Assembly: GCF_024713975.1 (NCBI RefSeq)
Contig: NC_091098.1
Span: 14,866,316-14,930,315 of the forward strand
DNA: 64,000 bases
From: Paralichthys olivaceus
Lineage: Eukaryota > Chordata > Actinopteri > Pleuronectiformes > Paralichthyidae
Reading direction: 5' to 3'
Shown here: one piece after another, positions 1-15,900 of the stretch
Numbering within the stretch: the first letter of the stretch is position 1
How the letters are laid out: each line of letters begins with the position of its first letter
Position numbers and translations under genes: made by a program
Notes under the pieces: generated by a model
What the model saw: the letters and a program-made list of their open reading frames with translations, nothing else
Databases searched by the model: none
Told to the model about the DNA's origin: nothing

Positions 1-937
1 GGTGGCACTGACTCGATGACAGAAAGATGGAGAACATCTAACATTCCAACGGCTACACAGCCACAGTAAGAGTTGGAAGAAAAGACGAAACAGAAACTTT
101 GTCATGAAGTATGTCTGTGTTTACTTGCTTATTAGCTGGAAAAAAATCCAAATTCAAATGTTCTCAGTTATCATCAGTTATGAGCTAAAGAGCCGTTACC
201 CTCAGCTGTATTTACACGTTTCCTACTTTACCCTTACTTCCCCTTTCTGTCAGCAGAGAAACGGCTTTTTCTCATTGTGTTGTGACATGTGGTTATTGGG
301 TTCACTCAAGCTAAAACTTATGAGAAAGGTGAGGCGTGCCTCGTGGTCGTAAGCACTCTTTGAGGGGAAGTGTGACCCAGTTTTACCAGCAAGGTCTCCA
401 CTTAATTTAATTTTGTTATGCTTTATTTAATACCAGGCAAGTGATTGTCTCCATGACAACTTCTGGTTTGAGGTTTATAGTCTGTTGCACATGAGACCAC
501 ACTCTATTCCAAAAGTGTGGTCTTTCAGTTTGAGAGCAGGACATTCCAAATTTAGAATCATTTTTAATGCTTTCACTTCACAAAATATCTAACTAACACT
601 AAACCCTGCACTCACACTCAAGTATACCCTGCTGTGCTTAGATTTGCTCTGCTTGTGCTTAAACTGTGCCCTTGTACTCAGATATTTTGTGACTTGGAAA
701 GATTTCCAGCACTCACCTCTTCTTTCTCCTCTGCACTTGGATTGATCTGTGCAAGAAGAAATTTGAAAGACTCTTGAAAAAGTTAGAAAAAAAACACTGT
801 GCTCTCATATGTCTAGCCACACTGCAGCAAAGTGAGATGTTCCATCACCAGAGCTCATCTAAGACGACTTTTTTAGATTGGAAACTTTTTTCTTTTCAAG
901 TTGAGAAACAGTTGATAATTATTTTTTCTCTCCGCAG
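1..937 (+). other. Intron of the GalNAc-transferase gene at the left edge
   Basis: No coding exon of the transferase is recognisable here. The stretch ends in a pyrimidine-rich tract and an AG acceptor at 936-937 that feeds the first visible exon. The exon just before it (the one ending in the LVDDAS-type motif of the family) must lie left of the window. The sequence is AT-rich with no long open frame in phase. Confidence 0.6.
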
Positions 938-3327
938 AGCACCTGAAGCTCCAGCTGGAGGAATATGTGCGTCCGCTGAAGATCGTCCGTGTAGTGAGGC
1001 AGGTGGAAAGGAAGGGTCTCATCACAGCAAGGTTGCTGGGTGCTAGTCTCGCTCAGGGAGAAATTCTCACCTTTCTCGATGCACACTGTAAGAAAACACA
1101 CACGACAACCCCCCAGCCTCATGTTAAGCCATGTTAATCAATATCTCTGCCAGAGATGTCCATCCAAGTTTTTGGATAATTTGAAAGTCTTTCCTTTCAA
1201 TACACAATTAAAACTAAGTATATTTTAAAATTACATATATGAGGGAGAGAGTGCTTACAGCAAGTTTGAGAGACAGACACATGTGTGAGGCCAGAAAATG
1301 GGCCTGTGTTCATATAACTTAGACATATTCTATGACTTTTTTCTCATTGCTGCCTATTCTGATGCAAAAATAGCACTCTGATTATTTGCGGTAAAATGAT
1401 TCATATATGGCAGAAGTTAAAAAGGAAGTAAAATCTCTCTCTACTTCCCGTGTATAGGTGAGTGTTGGCCAGGATGGCTCGAGCCCCTGTTGGCCCGCAT
1501 TGTTGAAGAGCCCACTGCTGTTGTGAGTCCAGAAATCACCACCATTGACCTCAGCAGCTTCCAGTTCCACAGGCCTGTGGCCACCAACCGCGCTTACAAC
1601 AGAGGGAACTTTGACTGGAGCTTGACTTTTGGCTGGGAGGCAATCCCAGAGGATGCAAAGAAGCTGCGCAAGGATGAAACTTGCCCTGTAAAGTAAGAGG
1701 GATCGAGTTTCTTTCACTTGAAACCCCTGAGTCATTTGAAGTGCCTAAAGCTTTTGTACTTGCCTGTTAAACTTTCAGGACGCCTACTTTTGCTGGAGGT
1801 CTTTTCTCAATCTCAAAGGAATACTTTGAACACATTGGTACATACGATGACAAGATGGAGATCTGGGGAGGTGAAAATGTGGAAATGTCATTCAGGGTCA
1901 GTCTCTTTGTTTTTACTCCTCATACTGTATTACATTGTAACTCTCCCTCTTGTGATAAAGTTAGAGTCTGTATTGCAAAGTGTCAAATGTGATTCATAGG
2001 TGTGGCAGTGTGGGGGTCAGCTGGAGATCATCCCTTGTTCTGTGGTGGGCCATGTCTTCCGCACCAAGAGCCCCCACACGTTCCCCAAAGGCACAGAGGT
2101 CATCACTCGTAACCAGGTGCGCCTGGCCGAGGTCTGGATGGACGACTACAAGCACATCTTCTACCGCCGCAACAAGAACGCTGCAACTATGGCCAGTGAG
2201 GTGAGTGTGACCTGTCGACGGCGATCAAATTTTAAATGCACACGGATACAATGCTGTTTCTTCTCACCTCTCCCACATTTGAACTCAGAATTGACACTCT
2301 TACTACTCACTTCACTGTTATAGCATAAGTATGGGGACATCTCCGATCGCTTGAAACTAAGAGAGCAGCTGCAATGCAAGAACTTCACCTGGTTCCTAAA
2401 CACAATCTACCCAGAGGCTTTTGTTCCAGACTTAACACCAGAAAAATTTGGAGCAGTAAGTCATATTTCCCTTTATGTGTCAACTGAGAACAGCTCACAT
2501 GTGCAGCCGAATCATACTGTTACTATGCATCTGTGTTTGCACCAGCTAAGAAACTCAGGATCTCAAACCTGTCTGGATGTTGGAGAGAACAACCAGGGAG
2601 GCAAACCTGTGATCATGTACATGTGTCACAACATGGGAGGCAACCAGGTACAGTGACTCACACTGGTGAAATTAAGAACAGACGATAACTTGATGCTCTC
2701 TGGTCACGTTGGGTTTCTAACTGGCTGAATGTCTCCTCCAGTATTTTGAATACTCAAGTCATAAGGAGCTGCGTCATAACATTGGAAAGGAGTTGTGTCT
2801 CCATGCCAATACACAGCCAGCGCCAGTGAAGATTGAGTTTTGTCAGCTGAAGGGGAAGGGCACCAGTTTGTCACCACAACAGGAGTGGGTCTTTACAGAG
2901 GTGAGGAGCTCATTTAGGAAAATATACTTTGATATCATTATTGTCCTTCTATATGTCCTTCTTCTCAATATAAGGCTACAGTTAGGTTACTACTGGGAGC
3001 TAAATACGTTTGCTAAATATTTGACTTTTGCCCCCAGAAACATACAAAACCACATATTGTATTTGAACATGAGTTTTTACAAACAAGAGATAATAATAAC
3101 TGAGTTTAAGGATTATAGATAGTGCTTACAGCTTATAGAGTATATTGATGTTACTCACCTCTGTCCAAATATTTACCTGCCTGTTTCACTTTATGTCTGA
3201 TGCTATTCTCCAGGAAAATCTTCTGAAGAATCCCAGCAGTGGGAAATGTTTACAGCTGAAAGGAGACCAGATTCAAATAGACAATTGTAATCCTGCTGAC
3301 CTCCACCAGCACTGGACCTTCAGCTGA
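938..3327 (+). CDS. galnt6: Polypeptide N-acetylgalactosaminyltransferase, GALNT6/GALNT3 type (3' part)
   Basis: Golgi type II membrane enzyme that moves GalNAc from UDP-GalNAc to Ser/Thr and so starts mucin-type O-glycosylation. Eight exons keep phase: 938-1087, 1458-1692, 1779-1896, 2000-2200, 2324-2455, 2546-2647, 2742-2900 and 3214-3327 (TGA). They begin in the GT-A catalytic domain ([12 protein letters not shown], then FLDAHC, the D-x-H Mn site). Next come [13 protein letters not shown], the [16 protein letters not shown] segment and [17 protein letters not shown] of the acceptor/donor region. The last three exons encode a ricin-type lectin domain ([30 protein letters not shown]). The N-terminal stem, membrane anchor and first catalytic exons are outside the window. 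Within the family, [13 protein letters not shown] and [13 protein letters not shown] look more like GALNT6 than GALNT3; the paralogue call is less sure than the family call. Confidence 0.9.
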
Positions 3328-3795
3328 CACCCCAGTATGTCCACCAAGTGACCTCTGGCACCTTCTACCCCCCTCTCCTCAGACTCGGATCTGAGGAGCC
3401 AGTCCTACAATGAGCCAGCAGCACTTCATGCTGTGGAGCTCAGGGCATTTGGCTATAGTGAGTGGACTGAAAAAGAAGGAGGACAATGTAAAGACAGTTG
3501 CATCTGTCGAAGCTGCTAAGGTCCATCTTAACATGTTTAAATTAATTTATGATATAATCTCAGGATAGACATTTAAAGGTGATGGGAGAAACCCTGCCCC
3601 CACACAGTGTGGACGTAGCAGGCACGAGTTAGAGCTTGACCAAAGGATGATGGCTGTGAACTGTCATGATCTTAATTCAGTGAACATGACAATGAATGAA
3701 ATGTGACAAAATGCACAAGTGTCACTACAGATAAGGAAGTTTCAGTTTTTTTTAATTAAAAATCCTACTTTGTGTCAGATGAGTGATTTCCTCTA

Positions 3796-3801
3796 AATAA
3801 A
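3796..3801 (+). terminator. Poly(A) signal AATAAA for the GalNAc-transferase
   Basis: Canonical hexamer about 470 bases after the stop codon at 3327. The bases between are non-coding and fit a 3' UTR. No other canonical hexamer lies closer. Confidence 0.55.
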
Positions 3802-4573
3802 TGTTCATATTTTTTATCATGAGTATTCAGAAAAAACAATTCTGGAGGGTAAACAATGGAAAAATCTTCTTTATTAACAAGTTTCACCTGTTTTCACCTT
3901 TTTGTAATTTTATGATCTTACTCGAATTTTCTGTTTTGTTTTCACCAAGTGATTGTTCGATAATGATTTACCAAATGAAACGTACCCTGAAAGACTGATT
4001 CACTCAGATTCCTTGTTTTGGTAACTGATAGAAACACTTATTATATTGTTTGGATTCAGAGTTAGAGCAACGTGGCGTTGCCTGCATGGAAACACATTCA
4101 GTACTCACTTTAAAAGCTGTCATGCCCGAGATTATTTACTGATAAGAGGTCGTTCTGTAACGAAGCACTAAGACTCTCTCTAGTCACAGTTTACGATTGC
4201 GCAACATTTGTCGAAGGAGTGGTTGAGCAAGAAACATTCCAACCAGTGGTTTCAGCTTTGTCTGAATGGACCTGAATTGTGAGTTTAAGTGAAAAGTAAA
4301 GGAGCAGGATTTCTTTCAGTTTGCTAAACCTGATCTGAAGGAATCTGCACATTTCATCAGTACTTTACAACAAACCTGCTGAACTGTGGTGCCTGGAGGC
4401 TACAGGCACTATAAAGCATAAGGAAGTAGTGGCATGACGGTACTTCTTTCTTTGCAACAATAGGTGGCAGCATTAACTCGCTGAGTATTTCTGCAAGGCT
4501 TGGATGACAATTGAAATTTCAACATAGTGTGTATGTGACGTAGCCAAGAGTTGCCACAGTAGGCAGAGAGCAG
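3802..4573 (+). promoter_or_regulatory. Intergenic region and likely g6pd promoter/5' UTR
   Basis: This 770-base gap between the transferase poly(A) signal and the g6pd ATG has no credible coding exon. ATTGCGCAAC at 4196-4205 is a near-perfect C/EBP palindrome. C/EBP control of G6PD in liver and fat would be plausible, but that is inference. No TATA box is obvious. The 5' UTR probably begins within the last few hundred bases. Confidence 0.35.
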
Positions 4574-8231
<3,658 letters not shown>

Positions 8232-8440
8232 TGCTTCTGTCACACTCAGGAACACGTTCAACACTAACATAACAGTGTTTACAGACGTTTAGTACAATCT
8301 TTCACCACTGTACCATTGTATAATTTTATTTGCATGCACAATATGAAAACCACTGCTTTTATACCTAATCATAGATGTTGACCTAAAACATAAATGTAGT
8401 GGCCTGATTTGTAAGTTCACCTGAAAATGTTCTGTTTCTA

Positions 8441-8446
8441 AATAAA
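8441..8446 (+). terminator. Poly(A) signal AATAAA for g6pd
   Basis: Canonical hexamer 210 bases after the stop at 8231. A second AATAAA starts near 8603 and could serve a longer 3' UTR. Confidence 0.5.
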
Positions 8447-8947
8447 TCAGCTGTGACTCTCCTGTCTGCACTTTTTCTTTCTTTTTTTCACAGAACTGTC
8501 CACAACTAATAGATCGTCTCTTATGATTCGTTTTAGTCAGATTTAATCATCTGTATGTTATGGCTGGAGTGAAGGTTCAATATTTAATAGTTGGATGTTA
8601 AGAATAAAAGCCTTTATAGTCATTGCTAAAACATAATACTGAGCGTGATACACATTAAAGCAACAGCACTGAGGAGTGTTTTTACCAGAAGGACATGCTG
8701 GTCTGGTTTGTAAGAACAGGTGTCTCCCCTAATGACAGGAGACACATGTTTAATCTCCTGCTTCAGGTAGGAACAACTCCCAGGTAGGTGCTTCAAGCTA
8801 AATTCAAACAGAAAAGTTTTTGCAAAAATTAGTCGCTCAGTGTGTGAATGTGTTTTTAACATTTCATCAGTTTTTAACTTCCTGCACCAGACTGATATAG
8901 TTTCTTATCACCCATATCTGTCTTTACCAGGTGCATGGCCTAACAGG

Positions 8948-8949
<2 letters not shown>

Positions 8950-9029
<80 letters not shown>
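8950..9029. repeat. (CA)n microsatellite, 80 bp
   Basis: Forty uninterrupted CA units in the space between the convergent 3' ends of g6pd and the ceramide kinase gene. An open frame of His-Thr repeats across it is an artefact of the repeat. Confidence 0.98.
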
Positions 9030-9031
<2 letters not shown>

Positions 9032-9943
9032 ACCAATAACAGACCACTTCATCCTGCCGTGTACTCGGAGGGCCATGGAGCAATGATGAAGGTTTTCACT
9101 TTTCTTCTGGGACTACTGCATTTGTTCCATAATGTGCTATTATTATGTTGTTGTTTTTTACATTTACACTATGCAATAATGTAACTAGAATGGCACTCAG
9201 CTGAGAGCATACCTCTGCCAAGGCAACAAGAGTCTTCTTATATTCAAATATATCAACTCCCTAAATATGCCTTATTTTTATCACCATGCAAGAACTATGA
9301 ATTACTCTCTGAGAAAATCCTTTGACCCATACTGCATTCTTCCACCAGTTCAAACTTCAGTTTCTGTTCAATTGTTTTTGTGTAATGTTGCAATCAATTA
9401 AACAAACTAAAACAAAAGGACAGGGGTTAAAATGTAGTCTCCTGGGTGGAGGTAACAGCTGCCTGGTTGAGCTTGAGTTAAAGAAACTAAAAGGAAGCCT
9501 CTCTTAATTCAACGATGAACTGAACTGTTGAACTCATACTGATCACAGAAAACATAGAAATGGTCAGAACAGTGTTTTTATTGTATAAAGATGATTTTTG
9601 TCTGTGGAAACTCAGTTGATCACAAATAAAATGTACAGGACAAAAACTGCATAAACACACACTGTTTATACAGTGTTTGGTTAAATAAGTTGATTTGTGC
9701 AGAGAAACACTGCACCACAAATGAACGTATGTATCATTTAAAAAGTCCTTAAATAGCTTTCAACAAACACACACTGATATATGAATAAATAATCTTATTT
9801 CATGACTGCAACAGGAAAACCTAAGAACGTACCTGAAATATAAGGAACACTTTGGCCATGACAAGTCTCTAAAGTCTGTAACTTCATAAATTAACCTTGC
9901 CTCACTCTCTCTCACGCTTTCTCTCTCTTTCTCGTAAGTGAGA
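9030..9943. other. Gene-free interval between convergent 3' ends, including ceramide kinase 3' UTR
   Basis: g6pd and the ceramide kinase gene point at each other here and no coding exon is seen. TTTATT at 9577-9582 (AATAAA on the - strand) is a candidate ceramide kinase poly(A) signal 360 bases past its stop. ACCTCTGCCAAGG at 9211-9223 matches the terminal motif of the MITE family described at 14128-14507, so a repeat relic sits here. Confidence 0.45.
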
Positions 9944-12900
9944 CTACTTGTGTAGGATGCAACTCCTTTCACACTTGGCACTTCCCCCACTGCAGTTCTG
10001 TGCGGCCGTGCTGTCTTCGATGCCCCTGGCATAAAGACGCACCAACTGGCCATGAATCCTGAAGGAGGGGAAGTGAACGCAGTTTTAAAAGAAGGTGCGA
10101 TACAATATGATAACAGCAGGATAGTACAGTCCAGGGTCAGGCTACACTCTCTTACCTGCAGAGGATCTCAGGAAAAGGCAGGATCTCTCCGTCACAGTTC
10201 CACACTGATACAGACGGAGATTTACTGCAGCACAGGCCACACAGGAAAGTGTTTGCTGTTTTCTGCCCGTTTGCCATTTCTCGCCCTGCGCCTCTCTCTG
10301 CCAGTCGCTGCTGAGACTCGCTCCTGCTGACAGTCTCAACGTATGATGTCTCCTCCTCATCTATCCCAACACTTTGCCCTGTGATCTCTTCATATGCTTC
10401 CTCCTCTCTGCCAGAAGAGGGGAGGGAGAAACGGATGGCCTTCACTCGGTGGACCTCAACAAAAGGCAGGTCAAACTACAAGAAAAGTGAGTTGAGAGAA
10501 TTGGGTCAAGCGGTTTTCAAACTTCCAAGTCCAAGCTTTGAAGTTTACAGTACCTGGTCCTGTGTGCTTGTGTGCCTGTGGAGGAACTTGAGGAAGCCCA
10601 GCGGGTGAGTGTCCCACACCAGGATGAGATCCCCTGTTCCATCCGCCAGGTGAGCAGAAGGAGAGAGGCCCTGAGGACTCCTGGGACATGAGCTGGACAT
10701 ACACGTGAGAGACACACATTTGAAGCTGCCCTCCACACTCACCCACTCACCTGGAGAGAGAGAGAGACAATGCAACATTAAGAAATAAAAGATGTCACTG
10801 ACGACTGCACTTCTGTTTGTGCATCATCTATGTAAACACTCTTCATCTATGTCACAAGCATAGACAAAGTGCTCTCAAGCTAATAACACACACAATTATA
10901 TAATTTTTCTTTATTGAACACACCCATGTGTTGGCAGAAATAAAGTGTGACCCTTGGATTTAACCTCCAACGACGGCGATAACCTAAATCAAATATTTCC
11001 AGACCTGCACAAACGTCAAGAGTTTTGAACACTTTTGTCACAGTACTACTTCAGCAGTATTCTAATTTATACATTTACATACATTATCCTGCAAGATACC
11101 TGAGAATTCACTGCAACTGTCCAGGCACAGAGGTAGCAAAGAAGGATTGTTTCATGATCATCCCTCTGATGACCATGTTGTTTTTTATGTTGGTGTTTTT
11201 ATGTCAAGTCAATCTTTCTTTCATCAGTCAACCAAAGATATTCTGCAGGGCTGTTCTTTAGCAAAATTCAGCCACACTTTTTTTTCTCATGAACAAAAAT
11301 GTGAACTATTGATTCAGTTAACCCTTTAGTTGTACACTGAATTCTTTTTTTACCTCTCACGGTCATTCTGAGTCGTGCTTTTTGAGTCATCCTAGCTGGG
11401 CACCTGTGTTTTGGGGGAGCAACCACAGTACTATGGACTGAGGGATATCTCAGTGTGTTTCATTCAATATGGACAATAACAATTCAATTATTTGTGTGCG
11501 AGCAAAATTCGATTATGATTGAGTTTGTTTATAAATGGGAAAAAATTTAGATCTGACGATATTTTAAGGCAAACTGTAATTCTAAAGACGTCAATTACTT
11601 TTTCTTGTCACTGTACGTCACTGCTGCCCATTTACCTAAATAGACTTTACTTGTTTGGCTTGTTTCTGGATGTGTTCTTCACCTTTCGAACAACCATTGT
11701 TGCATTGCTACATTACAGTGTGGTGATGCAATCCAGACCGTTCACATCACTCCATGAAGGCAATGACGTGATCTTCTGCTCATTTCAGTCTCTGCACATT
11801 CTAAAAACATAAAGTTCTGGGGAGGAGGGGTCACGACTGCCCCAAGGGGTGATGGGATGTATTTAAGTTTTTTTGTAATCTTTGCCCCCAGGTGAAGTAC
11901 TGCTTAATGTCACCAAGTAAATTCTTTATTAATCATTCAAATATAATAATCTAAGGTGGAAATCTGACACTGTGGTCAAAGTGTGCGAGGTGACGAGAGG
12001 CTGAGGGGTCACAGGCCATGATAATGATGATGATGCATGATTTGTGCTCTATGGGCTAAAACATGCAAAACACAGACATGGGAATTGTGTTATTTACCTT
12101 CTGATTCATTACTGAACTGGCTGTTGGCACTGTACAGGGATCTTGAATCTGAGGCATGAGGGAAAAGTCTTTCTGTGGTTCTGGAGCACACACTGCACCT
12201 ACACACACAAACACAACACAACACAGGGTTACACTCTGCTTGTCTCTGTCTGTGAAATAACAGGCTCCTTGACCTTGACACTGTAAGAGCATCATTAATT
12301 GTTTGCAAACAAAGACGTTGGTATTGTGCACTATTACTGGAGACCAAGGCTCGCCTTACATCTAGATCAAGTTCCTCTCACCATAGTTTCGACCCTCCTT
12401 AAGGTACACCCAACACCTGAGTCCCCTGCCACTGGTGGTGACTGTTACAGTGTCTCAGGCTGTGAGTTTGAACCATTTCCCCAGCTTGAATAATAATAGT
12501 AACATTGGAAAAGATTTGGTTTATGCTTGATCATCAATGGCTCAAAGAGTTTCATAGCCCTGGCACCCTGTACTTGAAAACTATTCTTATTATAAGAGTC
12601 CTGTTTGCCTTCCTGGACCTCGTGGAGAGACATAACATGCAAACTTCTCATTGCTGGTCACAGTCACATACTGAAAACCATAGAATATGAACAGTGATGC
12701 TCATGCAATAGATAAACACCCAGTGACAGAGGCAATCTACAAATGAAATTACATTTGCACAGTAAATACTGGGCATTTGACAGATAATATTATGATGAGA
12801 AGAATCTGCAAAATAGATAACACTCCCACAGTAACAGACTGTAACAAAGTGTGAAAACAGACCCACATGTACAACAAAATACATACAGTACATACAGTAT

Positions 12901-15900
12901 TAACTAGAGTGCATACTGGTTTTATTTTCTATCTTTTTTTAAATCTCTTTTGTGCTAGTCATTCCTTGTTGTGTGCTTTTTGTGTGTGTTTCATGTTATT
13001 AGTTGTGAGTATTTTACCCTGAGAGGCAGCGTGTTTTGTCTCTCGGGCTGGAGAGCATTGGGTCTGCTGGTAGATACTGAACTACGCCTGTGTAGCTTCT
13101 GTTGCTCAGGTACACCATAGCACCTGCAGAAGGCAAAGCAGAGCAATTATGTTAAGTGTATACACAACATTTAAAAAGAACATACTCAGGGGGACATTCC
13201 CATAGTGTCGGAATACTCTGAAATACTTGTTCCACTCTGAGAATTTGCATGAACACCAGCTGAACTTAGACAGTCAGAAAAATGTTTGGTACACGACATG
13301 CACGTCACTTATAAAACAATTCACATAATCTTACAATCAGCTGCAAGTGGTATCTTTTAATATCAACTTGTCAAGTGTTGCGCTTTTGTCACTTGCAAAC
13401 TTGTCCATCTGTTACAAGCACCTAAAACCAAACTTTTTAGCCAACATTCAAGCGTTTTTATTTTTCTGTTGCACCTGATCCTTTATCTTTTCTCTACGTT
13501 ATCATGCAAATATTGGAGTGTGCCAAGGTATTGTTTAAATACTCTGAACACATAAATACAACATATTTTGTTTACGGTTTTCATGTTTTATCCACATTCT
13601 GATTTCAAAGCACAAGAAAACACTGATATTGGAACAAAGACATCACATTGCAGGAAATGGGAATCCTGTGGAGCATATGAATGCACAAAAAAGTGTGTGT
13701 CATTTAAAGACCTTGCTTCTCTGTCAATGTCATGTTATGGAGAGTTTAAGGAAGAATCTTTAATTCATAAATCTTCTGTAACTAAACACGCAGTCATTCC
13801 TGTTCTCGAAATGAATCATGAGTCACACACACAGTGTATAAAGATGATCTGTACCTGAGTAGTCATATCTCAGAGGGCCCATCCAGCGATGTTTTTCACT
13901 CTCAGCCAGCACGTCCCCATAGAAGCCATAACCCACCAGAGACACAGAGTAACGCACCAGAGCAGAGGCGTGGTAAACTGAACACACATCCAACGGCTGA
14001 GAGTCTCCTGCAAGTCATTGTGGGAAATGAAATGAGGAACTCAAAGTAAAAAATATATATTATATTTGTTCAGGTAATTTAGGTTATTGATTTCAAAAAT
14101 TTGCAAATAATAATTGAAATTATATTTACCTCCACCAAGGAGGTTATGTTTTTAGCCCTGTCCATTTGTTTGGTTATTGGTTGGTTTATATGTTTGTAAG
14201 CAAGATTATGCAAAAACAACTGGATGGATTTCCACAAAACTTGGTGGAAGGATGTGGATCGTTCAGGGAGGAACCCAGGAAATGTTGGTGCGGCTCAAGA
14301 TCAGGGGGTCGATCCAGCAATCTTTTATTCCGTTCTTTAATATCGCGAGATTGACGTTTTTTTAAATTGTCAGAATGTTCCCAGGTAATAATTCATGGAT
14401 CTTGAGGAAAACCAAGCAGGCATATTTAGGGAACAGATATCTGTGAGTGTGTGAAATTTGATCTAGCTTAAATGAATTTAAGGGGACTGTTGGACCTTGG
14501 TGGAGGTATTCACTCTCTATTGAGTTCCATTCTAGTTTAAAATAATGGAAATACTTATTCACCGATGATAATATGCAAAGCTGAGGTAACAGGGTCAATC
14601 ACTCCTACTGTGGCGTAACACACACAGTCCGTTGAACCTGCAATAGAACCGATAGGATGAGTGTCACAGCTGCACTTGAGACACCGGTCAGTTTATGAAT
14701 TCTTAATGACTGCGTCGTTACCTGCAGGAATGATGCCGATGTGAAGGGGACAAGGCTGCAAGGTGACAGCAGGATCAGTCTCACAAAGGCCTGACTCTTG
14801 TTGCGTCCGCCCAATCAAACCGTGAAGTATTTCGCTGAACATGCCATCTCCACCCACACTCACCACACTGGTATAAACAAACACAGGAGTTTCTGTTAGG
14901 AGAGCCCCTCCCAGCGAGGATCACTGTATCAACGCTCCCTTCCCACCGTGTTTACACTCACCCGTCAGAGCCTGTCAGGTCTTTCTTCAGGAGGTGGTCT
15001 CTGGCCTGGTTTGCTCGCTCAGTCACTAAACAAGATATGATTACATGCAAACTGCAAATCAATTTCATTCATCATTCTTTAATGGAAGACTGTCAGTGAA
15101 GGGCCATCTGTCAGACTCAACCCTTCCCCTAGAGGAGCATCAAGCATCTGCACCAAGTCTCTGCTTCAGTAACAACAACAGAAACTTTTCTCAAAACGAA
15201 GAAGTATTTTACCTATTACATGAGAGCTGATACCAGCCAGCTCAAACAAAGGGGCCACGACAGAATGGTAGATCTGTCTTCCTTTCTTCTTTCCTCCAAA
15301 TGGATTGATAAACACCAACAGTTTGTGTGGCCGTGATGGACCTGAAAGATAAGTTTTAAATTACATGTTGGTGAGAGCTGCAAACCAGAATAAGAGGATT
15401 TCCTTATAAATAAGATACAATAATAACATACAGTGATTATATCAGTTTAGTGCCTGGTCTAATCATCCACCCTTACTGTGAGTTTTGACAGCCGTCCTCA
15501 GGTGTTCTGTCCACTGGTCTCTGAGGACGCGACTCGGGCAGCTGAACTGGGTCCGGCCCAGTCTCCATAGCAACCTGGAAGAGCCCCCACTGCTGCTGCG
15601 CTTCACGTAGAAAACTGCAGGTTGGATGGAAGAGAGAGTGAGCTGTGAAACTACACTATTAAATACTGGAATGTGAAGTTGTAAAACCACAATCAACTTT
15701 TGAAATGCGAATACAGACAGATAGAGTATTTGACTGTATGTAAATTATCAACAGTCTCGTCTCTATGATGAACATGGCGTATGACGGCGTAAGCATTGAC
15801 TGTGGCCTCGGATTTGTGATATCTGAGATTCCCCCAGGACACCCCACCTGTGAAGTCTTTATCTTTGTCCTCAACCAACTTCTGGGGCAGGATCTCCACC

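Noticed and set aside
8840-9184. 114-codon open frame with a long His-Thr repeat
   Set aside because: It is a translation of the CA microsatellite; the flanks have no protein similarity or splice structure.
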